From positions 1-5,069 of the forward strand of contig JASEIM010000049.1 in assembly GCA_030017655.1 (NCBI GenBank): a DNA stretch of 5,069 nucleotides, given 5' to 3'. This DNA is from Methanobacterium sp. (GTDB lineage Archaea; Methanobacteriota; Methanobacteria; Methanobacteriales; Methanobacteriaceae). The position numbers and the translations under genes are program-made. Under the pieces are notes generated by a model. The model ran no database searches and was not told where the DNA came from. It was given only the letters and a program-made list of their open reading frames with translations. Position 1 is the first letter of the stretch; every line of letters begins with the position of its first letter. Positions 1-5,069 of this stretch are shown piece after piece.

Positions 1-1
1 C

Positions 2-250
2 GTCGATTTAAGAGCAGCCCACGAAAAATCTCTTTACATGGGATTAAATGTATTTAATGGTGGAGTGGCCGATATGTATCACGAGGGTGTCGTTGAACCG
101 CAAAGAGTCAAAAAACAGGCAATTCAATCTGCAGCAGAAGCTACAGAGATGCTCCTTCGTATCGATGATATGATCGCTTCAAAAGGTATAAGCGGCGGTG
201 ATATGGAAGGAATGGAAGGCATGCCTGGTGGAATGCCTCCAATGATGTAA
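2..250 (+). CDS. Thermosome (group II chaperonin) subunit, C-terminal end, 5' truncated
   Basis: This is the last 82 codons of a thermosome subunit. The reading frame is open from base 2, so the first ATG at 38 is internal and not the start. Thermosomes are archaeal cytosolic double-ring chaperonins that use ATP to fold proteins; subunits usually have about 540-550 residues, so roughly 15% is visible. The segment with EPQRVKKQAIQSA followed by MLLRIDDMIA is the conserved C-terminal part of the equatorial (ATP-binding, ring-contact) domain. The last 15 residues are a Gly/Met/Pro-rich tail (EGMEGMPGGMPPMM), the flexible GGM-type ending that projects into the chamber. The ATP-binding motifs and apical lid lie outside the window. 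The family call is firm; which paralogue (alpha, beta or other) cannot be told from the tail. Confidence 0.95.
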   Translation, partial: VDLRAAHEKSLYMGLNVFNGGVADMYHEGVVEPQRVKKQAIQSAAEATEMLLRIDDMIASKGISGGDMEGMEGMPGGMPPMM

Positions 251-253
251 TTA

Positions 254-286
254 GGGCTTAAGGCCTTAAATTCTTTTATTTTTTAA
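254..286 (+). terminator. Probable terminator of the thermosome gene
   Basis: Eight bases after the stop codon there is a perfect 12-bp palindrome, TTAAGGCCTTAA (258-269). A T-rich stretch follows (271-286, including TTCTTTTATTTTTT). Archaeal termination mainly needs a T tract, so the T stretch is the stronger evidence. The palindrome has no loop and would make only a short hairpin. Confidence 0.4.
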
Positions 287-337
287 TATAATTAAATTTT
301 ATTTTTAAAATACTTAAATATTAGTTGGATTGAAATT

Positions 338-420
338 TTGATATATTAACAAAAGGGATTTTATTTTAATTGAGCTGTAATCCATAGGTATATGTAATTC
401 AAAATATAATCTAAAATATA
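338..420 (+). promoter_or_regulatory. Candidate promoter region of the Nudix gene
   Basis: The 188-bp gap between the thermosome and Nudix genes is almost all A and T and has no gene. The best TATA-like element is TTGATATATTA (338-348), with a GAAA stretch just upstream that could act as a BRE. This would start transcription near 370 and leave a leader of about 70 bases. A second candidate is the TATATG at 390-395. An AAAATATA word occurs twice at 12-bp spacing (401-408 and 413-420), which could be a protein site or plain AT richness. No start site is proven by sequence alone. Confidence 0.3.
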
Positions 421-438
421 AAATCAGGACATGATTGA

Positions 439-951
439 ATGATAGAATATGTTTTTGGTCTGGCTGTGAGGGTTCTTTTAACTGATGATCAAGGTAAAAT
501 CCTTATTATTAAGAGATCTTCTGATTCTCGAACTAACCCTGGAAAATGGGAGCTTCCTGGAGGAAAAGTAGATCAGGGAGAATCATTTGATCAGGCGCTT
601 ATAAGAGAAGTATATGAGGAAACAAAGTTAAAAATAGCATTAGATCATGTTGTTGGAGTATCTGAACAAAATTTACCTTTAATAAGGGCAGTACATATTA
701 TCATGTCTGGTAAAATAGTAGAAGGTGAACTTAATCTTAGCGATGAACATGAAGGTTATGCATGGGTATTTTTTGAAAATCTCACTGATTATGAATTAGC
801 TGACTGGTTCCATGATTTTATTATAAATCAAAATACTGCTAAAAGTGAACCTGATGATAAACACGAGGAAAAAATAAGTTCTAAAGAAGCTTTAAAACCG
901 TTTATAACTCCAATTAAAACATCCGTAGATAAAATGTTAGGTAAAAAATAG
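439..951 (+). CDS. Nudix hydrolase with charged C-terminal tail
   Basis: The 170-residue protein is a Nudix-family hydrolase, which cleaves a nucleoside diphosphate linked to another group (such as oxidised dNTPs, ADP-ribose or NADH) using divalent metal. The Nudix box GX5EX7REUXEEXGU sits at residues 42-64: G42, E48, R56-E57-V58 and E60-E61 are all present, so the metal-binding glutamates are intact. The usual glycine near the end of the box is K63. PGKWELPGG before the box is typical of MutT-like members. The domain ends near residue 130. About 40 residues rich in Lys, Glu and Asp follow, probably a disordered tail or linker, and make the protein longer than a minimal Nudix domain. The start is fixed by an in-frame TGA at 436-438 directly before the ATG. 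A weak AGGA (426-429) lies 9 bases upstream. The protein has no signal peptide or membrane helix. The substrate cannot be assigned. Confidence 0.92.
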   Translation: MIEYVFGLAVRVLLTDDQGKILIIKRSSDSRTNPGKWELPGGKVDQGESFDQALIREVYEETKLKIALDHVVGVSEQNLPLIRAVHIIMSGKIVEGELNLSDEHEGYAWVFFENLTDYELADWFHDFIINQNTAKSEPDDKHEEKISSKEALKPFITPIKTSVDKMLGKK

Positions 952-965
952 ATTATTTTTTTAAG
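952..965 (+). terminator. T-tract terminator after the Nudix gene
   Basis: A run of seven T residues (956-962) begins four bases after the Nudix stop codon, which fits archaeal T-tract termination. There is no convincing GC hairpin. It separates the Nudix gene from the acetate genes downstream, so they are probably different transcription units. Confidence 0.4.
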
Positions 966-1079
966 AATTATAAATATATCTTCAGATTTAATGACCCTAA
1001 AATATCGTCTTTAGTCTTATTTTTTAAATTATTTTCTTATTCGATGCTTTATACCTTCTAAAAGATGCAATTTAATCAG

Positions 1080-1118
1080 AATATTTATAATGATTAATCA
1101 ATATTTATAATGATTAAT
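1080..1118 (+). repeat. Two-copy direct repeat upstream of acs
   Basis: The 19-base word AATATTTATAATGATTAAT occurs perfectly at 1080-1098 and again at 1100-1118, giving a 20-bp period, or about two DNA helical turns. A shortened third copy of its first ten bases (AATATTTATA) is at 1127-1136. The junction of the two full copies contains a perfect palindrome, TGATTAATCA (1091-1100). Each copy also looks like a TATA box. The spacing on one helical face and the position 80-120 bp before acs suggest an operator for a regulator, or tandem promoter boxes. No regulator is known from this window. Confidence 0.8.
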
Positions 1119-1124
1119 AATAGT

Positions 1125-1140
1125 AAAATATTTATACTAA
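1125..1140 (+). promoter_or_regulatory. Likely core promoter (BRE/TATA) of the acs-satP operon
   Basis: AAAATATTTATACTAA contains an A-rich BRE-like stretch followed by TTTATACT (1131-1138), close to the methanogen TATA consensus. Transcription would begin about 25 bases on, near 1160, giving a leader of about 40 bases before the acs ATG. It is the TATA-like box closest to the gene; alternatives are those inside the two repeat copies upstream and TTTATACC at 1048-1055. Confidence 0.45.
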
Positions 1141-1198
1141 AAAGAACTTAGAAATTATCACAATTGATTTAAAAAAATTAAAAACGGCGGGAGAAAAA

Positions 1199-3103
1199 AT
1201 GGTACATGATACGGATGTCCTGCTTAATGAAAAAAGGATTTTCAAACCAAGTGAAACAATAGTTGGAAAAGCACACATAAAAGATTTGGAAGCAGAACTT
1301 GAAAAAGGAAAAGATATAGAAAAATACTGGGCAGAGAAAGCCGAACAATTTGTCTGGTTTAAAAAACCAGATAAAATATTGGATGACAGCAATAAACCAT
1401 TCTTTAAATGGTATGTAAATGGAAAAATCAATTTGGCATACAATGCTGTTGATAGATGGATCCACACAGATAAAAGAAACCAGATAGCTATCCTGTATGT
1501 AAATGAAAGAGGACATGAGAAGAAATTAACTTATTACGAACTTTACAGAGAAGTAAATAAGTTTGCAAATGCACTTAAAAATTTAGGAGTAAAAAAGGGA
1601 GATAAGGTCTCAACATATCTTCCAATGTGTCCAGAACTCATTATTTCATTATTAGCATGTACTAAAATAGGAGCAATACACAGCGTAGTTTATTCAGGAT
1701 TAAGTGTAGGTGCATTTGTAGAGCGAATAAACGATGCAGAAGCAAAAATTTTGATAACAGCAGATGGAACATTTAGAAGAGGCAAAGTAATAGATTTAAA
1801 GAAAATTGCAGATGAAGCAATGCTTCAATGTCCTACAGTAGAAACTGTAATTGTGGTTAAACACACTGGAATTCCAATAGAAATCTCAGATTTAAGTGGA
1901 AGGGAAATATTTTATGAGACATTGATTGAGGGAGAACCAGCAGAATGTGAAGCAGAAGAAATGGATGCAGAAGATCCTCTGTTTCTTTTATACACTTCTG
2001 GAAGTACAGGAAAACCAAAGGGAGTTTTACATACAACTGCAGGATACATGGTAGGCGTTGCAACAACACTTAAAAACGTATTCAATATACATGATGGAGA
2101 TCTCTGGTGGTGTACTGGAGATATTGGATGGATTACAGGCCATAGTTATGTCATTTACGGTCCTCTTCTTCTTGGTACAACTACTCTTGTATATGAAGGA
2201 GCTCCAGATTACCCCGACCCTGGAATCTGGTGGAAAATAGTGGAAAAATATGGGGTAACCAAATTTTACACTGCACCAACAGCTATAAGACATCTTATGA
2301 GATTTGGAAAGAAGTATCCAAGTTTATACAACCTTTCATCCCTTAAAATCCTTGGAACTGTGGGTGAACCAATAAATCCTGAGGCATGGATGTGGTTTTA
2401 CAAAAATGTTGGAGGAGAGCAGTGCCCTATAATGGATACATGGTGGCAAACAGAAACAGGAATGCATATGATTGCACCTTTACCTGTGACTCCTCTTAAA
2501 CCAGGTTCAGCAACAAAAGCATTACCAGGAATAGATGCTGATGTTGTGGATGATGAGGGAAATCCAGTTCCACTGGGAAAAGGAGGTTTACTGGTAATTA
2601 AAAAACCGTGGCCTTCGATGTTCAGAACTCTGTATAAAGATGAGGAAAGGTATGTAAATGCCTACTGGAACGAAATTCCAGGATGCATATATGCAGCAGG
2701 AGATATAGCCAGAAAAGACGAAGACGGCTACTTCTGGATACAGGGGAGATCAGATGATGTCCTAAAGATAGCAGGACATAGAATTGGTACTTCTGAAGTT
2801 GAATCTGCGTTTGTAAGCCACCCTGCAGTCGCAGAAGCAGCAGTAATTGGTAAATCAGATCCAATTAAAGGAGAAGTTATTAAAGCATTTGTAATTTTAA
2901 GAGAAGGTTATAACCTTAATACAAAGTTAATAGAAGAACTTAAAAAACATGTAAGATACGAATTAGGACCAGTTGCAGTTTTAGGCCAAATAACTCAGGT
3001 TGATTCACTTCCCAAAACCAGAAGTGGAAAAATAATGAGGAGAGTTTTAAGAGCGAGAGAGAGAGGAGAAGATATAGGAGATACATCAACACTTGAAGAA
3101 TAA
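1199..3103 (+). CDS. acs: Acetyl-CoA synthetase (AMP-forming)
   Basis: This cytosolic enzyme makes acetyl-CoA from acetate, ATP and CoA through an acetyl-adenylate, releasing AMP and pyrophosphate. The 634 residues match the full family length. The N-terminal Acs cap is followed by the adenylation core: phosphate-binding loop YTSGSTGKPKG (265-275), WITGH (311-315), the TVGEP region (387-391), DTWWQTETG (413-421), the hinge region GRSDDVLKIAGHR (516-528), and PKTRSGKIMRR (605-615), whose K611 is the catalytic lysine that is acetylated in bacterial homologues. The residues that shape the acetate pocket, I312, T313, V388 and W416, are all present; the tryptophan restricts the pocket to acetate or propionate. 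They fall at the positions I recall for the Methanothermobacter enzyme. The ATG follows GGCGGGAG (1186-1193) at a spacing of 5 bases. The gene is intact and sits 24 bp before an acetate transporter, which supports a role in acetate assimilation. Confidence 0.98.
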   Translation: MVHDTDVLLNEKRIFKPSETIVGKAHIKDLEAELEKGKDIEKYWAEKAEQFVWFKKPDKILDDSNKPFFKWYVNGKINLAYNAVDRWIHTDKRNQIAILYVNERGHEKKLTYYELYREVNKFANALKNLGVKKGDKVSTYLPMCPELIISLLACTKIGAIHSVVYSGLSVGAFVERINDAEAKILITADGTFRRGKVIDLKKIADEAMLQCPTVETVIVVKHTGIPIEISDLSGREIFYETLIEGEPAECEAEEMDAEDPLFLLYTSGSTGKPKGVLHTTAGYMVGVATTLKNVFNIHDGDLWWCTGDIGWITGHSYVIYGPLLLGTTTLVYEGAPDYPDPGIWWKIVEKYGVTKFYTAPTAIRHLMRFGKKYPSLYNLSSLKILGTVGEPINPEAWMWFYKNVGGEQCPIMDTWWQTETGMHMIAPLPVTPLKPGSATKALPGIDADVVDDEGNPVPLGKGGLLVIKKPWPSMFRTLYKDEERYVNAYWNEIPGCIYAAGDIARKDEDGYFWIQGRSDDVLKIAGHRIGTSEVESAFVSHPAVAEAAVIGKSDPIKGEVIKAFVILREGYNLNTKLIEELKKHVRYELGPVAVLGQITQVDSLPKTRSGKIMRRVLRARERGEDIGDTSTLEE

Positions 3104-3127
3104 ATGTGATAGAAAGAAGGGATTCAA

Positions 3128-3709
3128 ATGGTTGAAGATATAATGTCCAATGTGCAGATAAAGGATACAACTGCAAATCCTGCACCTCTTGGACTTTTAG
3201 GATTTGGATTAACAACTGTCCTTTTAAATATCCATAATGCAGGATTTTATGATCTAAACAGTATGATACTGGCTATGGGGATAGCCTATGGGGGAATAGC
3301 ACAGATAATTGCAGGTGCAATGGAATATAAGAAGGGAAATACATTTGCAACTGTCGCATTCAGCTCATATGGGTTGTTCTGGTGGTCACTTGTGCTCCTG
3401 CTTGTCTTACCAAAGATGAATCTAGCAACCGCAGCGGATCCCATATCCTTAGGAGCTTATCTTTTTATGTGGGGGCTCTTTACTTTAGTAATGTTCTTTG
3501 GAACTTTAAAATTAACTCGAGGACTACAGGTTATATTCTTAAGTCTTGCAATACTGTTTTTCCTCTTATCTTTAGGAGAATTTACAGGTAACGGATTGAT
3601 AACAGTGATTGCAGGATATGAGGGGATATTTACTGGAGCAAGCGCAATTTATGTAGGTCTTGCAGAGGTGATTAATGAGGTTTATGACAGAAATGTTTTA
3701 CCAGTTTAG
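3128..3709 (+). CDS. satP: Acetate/succinate transporter, GPR1/FUN34/YaaH (SatP) family
   Basis: This 193-residue membrane protein belongs to the AceTr family (E. coli SatP/YaaH, yeast Ato1, Methanosarcina AceP), which carries acetate, and in E. coli also succinate, across the cell membrane. The family signature NPAPLGLLGFG is at residues 17-27 and FSSYGLFW at 78-85. Six hydrophobic helices are visible, roughly at 20-39, 45-64, 76-95, 106-126, 131-151 and 158-180. The short hydrophilic N-terminus and the ending NEVYDRNVLPV resemble the bacterial members closely from memory (for example ILAMGI-YGGIAQI and EYKKGNTF). It lies 24 bp after acs on the same strand with no terminator between, so it is probably co-transcribed and supplies acetate to Acs. 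The start at 3128 follows AAGGGAT (3117-3123). The ATG at 3143 (residue 6) is a possible alternative, and both keep the whole family domain. SatP-type channels form hexamers. Confidence 0.95.
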   Translation: MVEDIMSNVQIKDTTANPAPLGLLGFGLTTVLLNIHNAGFYDLNSMILAMGIAYGGIAQIIAGAMEYKKGNTFATVAFSSYGLFWWSLVLLLVLPKMNLATAADPISLGAYLFMWGLFTLVMFFGTLKLTRGLQVIFLSLAILFFLLSLGEFTGNGLITVIAGYEGIFTGASAIYVGLAEVINEVYDRNVLPV

Positions 3710-3718
3710 CGGAGATCT

Positions 3719-3741
3719 TAGAATTATTTTTATTCTTTTTT
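3719..3741 (+). terminator. Terminator of the acs-satP operon
   Basis: Ten bases after the satP stop codon, AGAAT (3720-3724) and ATTCT (3732-3736) can pair around a T-rich loop and are followed at once by five more T residues (3737-3741). The AT-only stem is weak, but the T tract suits archaeal termination. Confidence 0.5.
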
Positions 3742-3838
3742 AATGATTTTAAAGAACTTAACAATCTTAAATATATTCTGAAATGCAAAAGAAAATTATC
3801 TCATGATTTTACTGCAGATTATTAATCTGTATCCAGTG

Positions 3839-3865
3839 AAGATAGTATTTACTCTCTTTTTTTTT
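3839..3865 (+). terminator. Hairpin plus nine-T run, intrinsic-terminator-like
   Basis: AAGATAGT (3839-3846) pairs with ACTCTCTT (3851-3858) with one T-C mismatch across a four-base loop, and the T run covers 3857-3865. Just upstream is a second perfect inverted repeat, CAGATT-ATT-AATCTG (3815-3829). This may be a second, stronger stop for satP transcripts or the 3' end of a short separate RNA. Confidence 0.45.
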
Positions 3866-4052
3866 AAATTGAGTCTCATTTAAAACTAAAAGTAATTTTT
3901 AAAATATAATCGCTTAAAATTCAAATCAATAGCATCTATTTAGTTTATTTCCATTAATATTGACTATTTAAACTAATTTAATCACTTAAAAATATTTATT
4001 AATCGTTATTTTAAAATTTAAGTCTTTTAAGCCCGTATTTTTCAAAAAAAAT

Positions 4053-4066
4053 GAAACGTTTAAATA
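4053..4066 (+). promoter_or_regulatory. Core promoter (BRE/TATA) of the 130-residue protein gene
   Basis: GAAACG (4053-4058) followed directly by TTTAAATA (4059-4066) matches the purine-rich BRE plus TATA-box arrangement of archaeal promoters. Transcription would start near 4088-4092, leaving a leader of about 70 bases. TTATATCA at 4071-4078 is a second possible box. Confidence 0.45.
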
Positions 4067-4147
4067 ATGGTTATATCAATCTTATAACAGATGTTTCATA
4101 GTTTTATGTAATAAAAACGAAGAAATATGGAATAATATAAAATTAAA

Positions 4148-4157
4148 GAGGCGGTGA
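4148..4157 (+). promoter_or_regulatory. Strong ribosome binding site
   Basis: GAGGCGGTGA resembles the full anti-16S complement GGAGGTGA with an extra C. GAGG lies 7 bases before the ATG at 4159 and fixes that start. It is the best ribosome binding site in the window. Confidence 0.7.
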
Positions 4158-4158
4158 A

Positions 4159-4551
4159 ATGGAAAATGAAAACTGTTTGCATGAGTTGTTAGACATGTTC
4201 ATACATCTTTTGCGGAGTAAAGAAGTGGATAGCAACGAAGAAGAACAGATGTTTTTAAACAGGCTATTCAGCCTAAAAAGGAAAGTTTCTGTAGAAATTA
4301 AATACCTTAAAGAGGGAGATCCAAGCCTGAATGTAGGAAGAGTATTACTGGATAATATAACAAATGAAATTAAGAAAGAAATTTTCTACAATACAATTGC
4401 CTTTGCAGAATACAGAGAAGCAGGTGAGGAAATAATTCTTGTTAAAGGAAATGAAAATGCAATGGACGCACTTTTAAGACAAGCTGAAATGTTAGGAATT
4501 AAATGGAAAAATTTAGACTTTCAAGACCGTATAATGGATATGAGGAACTAA
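4159..4551 (+). CDS. Uncharacterised 130-residue soluble protein
   Basis: I do not recognise this protein. It is probably a real gene: it has an excellent ribosome binding site, a BRE/TATA promoter about 95 bp upstream, and composition typical of a soluble acidic protein. Residues 1-20 and 26-41 look like amphipathic helices (LHELLDMFIHLLRS; EEEQMFLNRLFSLKRK). A probable strand follows (VSVEIKYL, 43-50), then a long helix (about 58-85), a strand (EEIILVKG, 90-97) and a helix (NAMDALLRQAEMLGIKW, 100-116). The final strand-helix could be part of a small alpha/beta fold. There is one cysteine (C6), no metal-binding cluster, no signal peptide and no membrane helix. It stands alone, with its own promoter, and converges on the tautomerase gene, so the neighbours give no firm hint of its job. 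Confidence 0.8.
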   Translation: MENENCLHELLDMFIHLLRSKEVDSNEEEQMFLNRLFSLKRKVSVEIKYLKEGDPSLNVGRVLLDNITNEIKKEIFYNTIAFAEYREAGEEIILVKGNENAMDALLRQAEMLGIKWKNLDFQDRIMDMRN

Positions 4552-4698
4552 ATATATTTCTGATAATTATTTACACTGTTTCCATCTTTAGTATTCAATA
4601 ATTTCCATTAATGCAAAGATAAAATAGACTTAATAGAGAATATCTTATTGCATACGCTAAATTAAAATATATTTTATGAAATCAAAGTCTAAATCTTT

Positions 4699-4711
4699 AA
4701 AAATTAAAAAA
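4699..4711 (-). terminator. T-tract terminator of the tautomerase gene
   Basis: Read on the minus strand, TTTTTTAATTTTT begins four bases after the tautomerase stop codon. This fits archaeal T-tract termination. The 164-bp convergent gap shows no comparably clear stop for the plus-strand gene ending at 4551. Confidence 0.4.
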
Positions 4712-4715
4712 GAAC

Positions 4716-5069
4716 TTAAACTTTAATTTCAAATCCCAGATCAACTTCATTAGCAGGTTTACCTCCTTTAATGCCCCAATTTTTTAAAGGGGGCTCATAT
4801 AACACCATTACTATGCCATCGCCATTTATTCCTGGATCTGAAGCTAAATTGTTTACTATGGCTTTATATAGTGCTTTTTTAGATTCTATAGATCTTCCTT
4901 TAAATAAAGTAATTTCAATAAGAGCCACATTGTCTGTTTTAGTGGATGGTATCTCAAAGTACTCCTTATCGAGCTCATACATCCTCTGTAACCTATCATA
5001 ATCTGGGATTTTAATTGCCTCAACTAGAGCATCATGAACTCCATCTAATATTGCCTTTTTATATTTTTC
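4716..5069 (-). CDS. Tautomerase-family protein (Tautomerase_2-like), 5' truncated
   Basis: The minus-strand frame is open from the right edge to the TAA at 4718-4716, giving 117 visible residues. Members of the 4-oxalocrotonate tautomerase/MIF superfamily are small cytosolic enzymes that use an N-terminal proline as catalytic base to shift keto-enol double bonds. Recognisable parts are a helix with VHDALVEAIKIP (residues 11-22 of the visible part), DYDRLQR, the central strand and turn VALIEITLFKGRS, the second helix KKALYKAIVNNLA, and VMVLYEPPLKNWGIKGGKPA near the end. Two helices each tied to a strand form the doubled beta-alpha-beta layout of the ~130-residue members. The first dozen or so residues, including the start and the key Pro1, lie beyond the window, so activity cannot be judged. 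The ATG at 4982 is internal: the family match continues through 29 codons upstream of it. The physiological substrate is unknown for most archaeal members. Confidence 0.85.
   Translation of the reverse strand, partial: EKYKKAILDGVHDALVEAIKIPDYDRLQRMYELDKEYFEIPSTKTDNVALIEITLFKGRSIESKKALYKAIVNNLASDPGINGDGIVMVLYEPPLKNWGIKGGKPANEVDLGFEIKV

Larger units (their letters stand above)
3710..4158. other. 449-bp AT-rich intergenic region
   Basis: There is no supported protein gene between satP and the 130-residue gene: all frames are closed by frequent stops, and the only short ATG frame I read (4051-4101, 16 residues) lacks a ribosome binding site. The left third holds the satP terminator, a TATA-like box and two hairpins with a nine-T run. 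The middle (about 3866-4050) is plain AT-rich sequence apart from AATATTTATTAATCG (3991-4005), which resembles the acs upstream repeat. The right end holds the promoter of the downstream gene. Confidence 0.7.

Noticed and set aside
1132..1516. Two overlapping minus-strand open frames (111 and 112 residues) across the acs start
   Set aside because: They lie antisense to the well-supported acs gene, are Phe/Ser/Ile-rich as expected for antisense of AT-rich coding DNA, and have no family features.
3382..3591. Plus-strand 69-residue frame inside satP
   Set aside because: It is an out-of-frame shadow of a conserved membrane protein and lacks a ribosome binding site.
4051..4101. 16-codon ATG frame upstream of the 130-residue protein
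   Set aside because: No ribosome binding site, and it overlaps the promoter box, so it is unlikely to be transcribed in full.
3710..4158. CRISPR array, tRNA or mobile-element end in the long gap
   Set aside because: No spaced repeats, no cloverleaf or T-loop sequence and no long terminal inverted repeats were found on reading both strands.
3949..4612. Shared word ATTTCCATTAAT at 3949 and 4601
   Set aside because: Only 12 bases in very AT-rich gaps with no shared context; best explained by chance.
4771..5001. Plus-strand 76-residue frame opposite the tautomerase gene
   Set aside because: The minus-strand frame has clear family motifs and stays open to the window edge, so this is an antisense shadow.

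Overview
The window looks like chromosomal DNA from an archaeon, most likely a mesophilic methanogen of the Methanobacteriales (Methanobacterium or a close relative). Four observations support this. A group II chaperonin (thermosome) tail with the Gly-Met-rich ending lies at the left edge. The gaps between genes are very AT-rich and carry archaeal-style TATA boxes and T-tract terminators. The ribosome binding sites are of the GAGG/GGTGA kind. The acetyl-CoA synthetase has acetate-pocket residues at the same positions I recall for the Methanothermobacter enzyme. The genus is an inference; no rRNA or other marker gene is present.

Layout, left to right: (1) the C-terminal 82 codons of a thermosome subunit (2-250, +); (2) a 188-bp AT-rich gap, then a Nudix hydrolase with a charged C-terminal tail (439-951, +); (3) a 247-bp gap with a 20-bp-period direct repeat and several TATA-like boxes, which probably holds the promoter of the next two genes; (4) an apparent two-gene operon, AMP-forming acetyl-CoA synthetase acs (1199-3103, +) and, 24 bp downstream, a six-helix acetate transporter of the GPR1/FUN34/YaaH (SatP) family (3128-3709, +); (5) a 449-bp gap with two hairpins, a nine-T run and a candidate small-RNA unit, ending in the promoter of (6) an unrecognised 130-residue cytosolic protein with a strong ribosome binding site (4159-4551, +); (7) a 164-bp convergent gap and the 3' part of a tautomerase-family gene on the minus strand (4716-5069), which runs off the right edge.

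The clearest functional unit is acs-satP. The transporter brings in acetate and Acs converts it with ATP and CoA to acetyl-CoA. In a hydrogenotrophic methanogen this would feed cell-carbon synthesis rather than methanogenesis from acetate. The other genes look like separate single-gene units (protein folding, nucleotide clean-up, a small unknown, a small tautomerase). I found no mobile element, CRISPR array, tRNA or rRNA. No clearly new system is visible; the best leads are the repeat-bearing acs promoter region, the candidate small RNA behind satP, and the unknown 130-residue protein.
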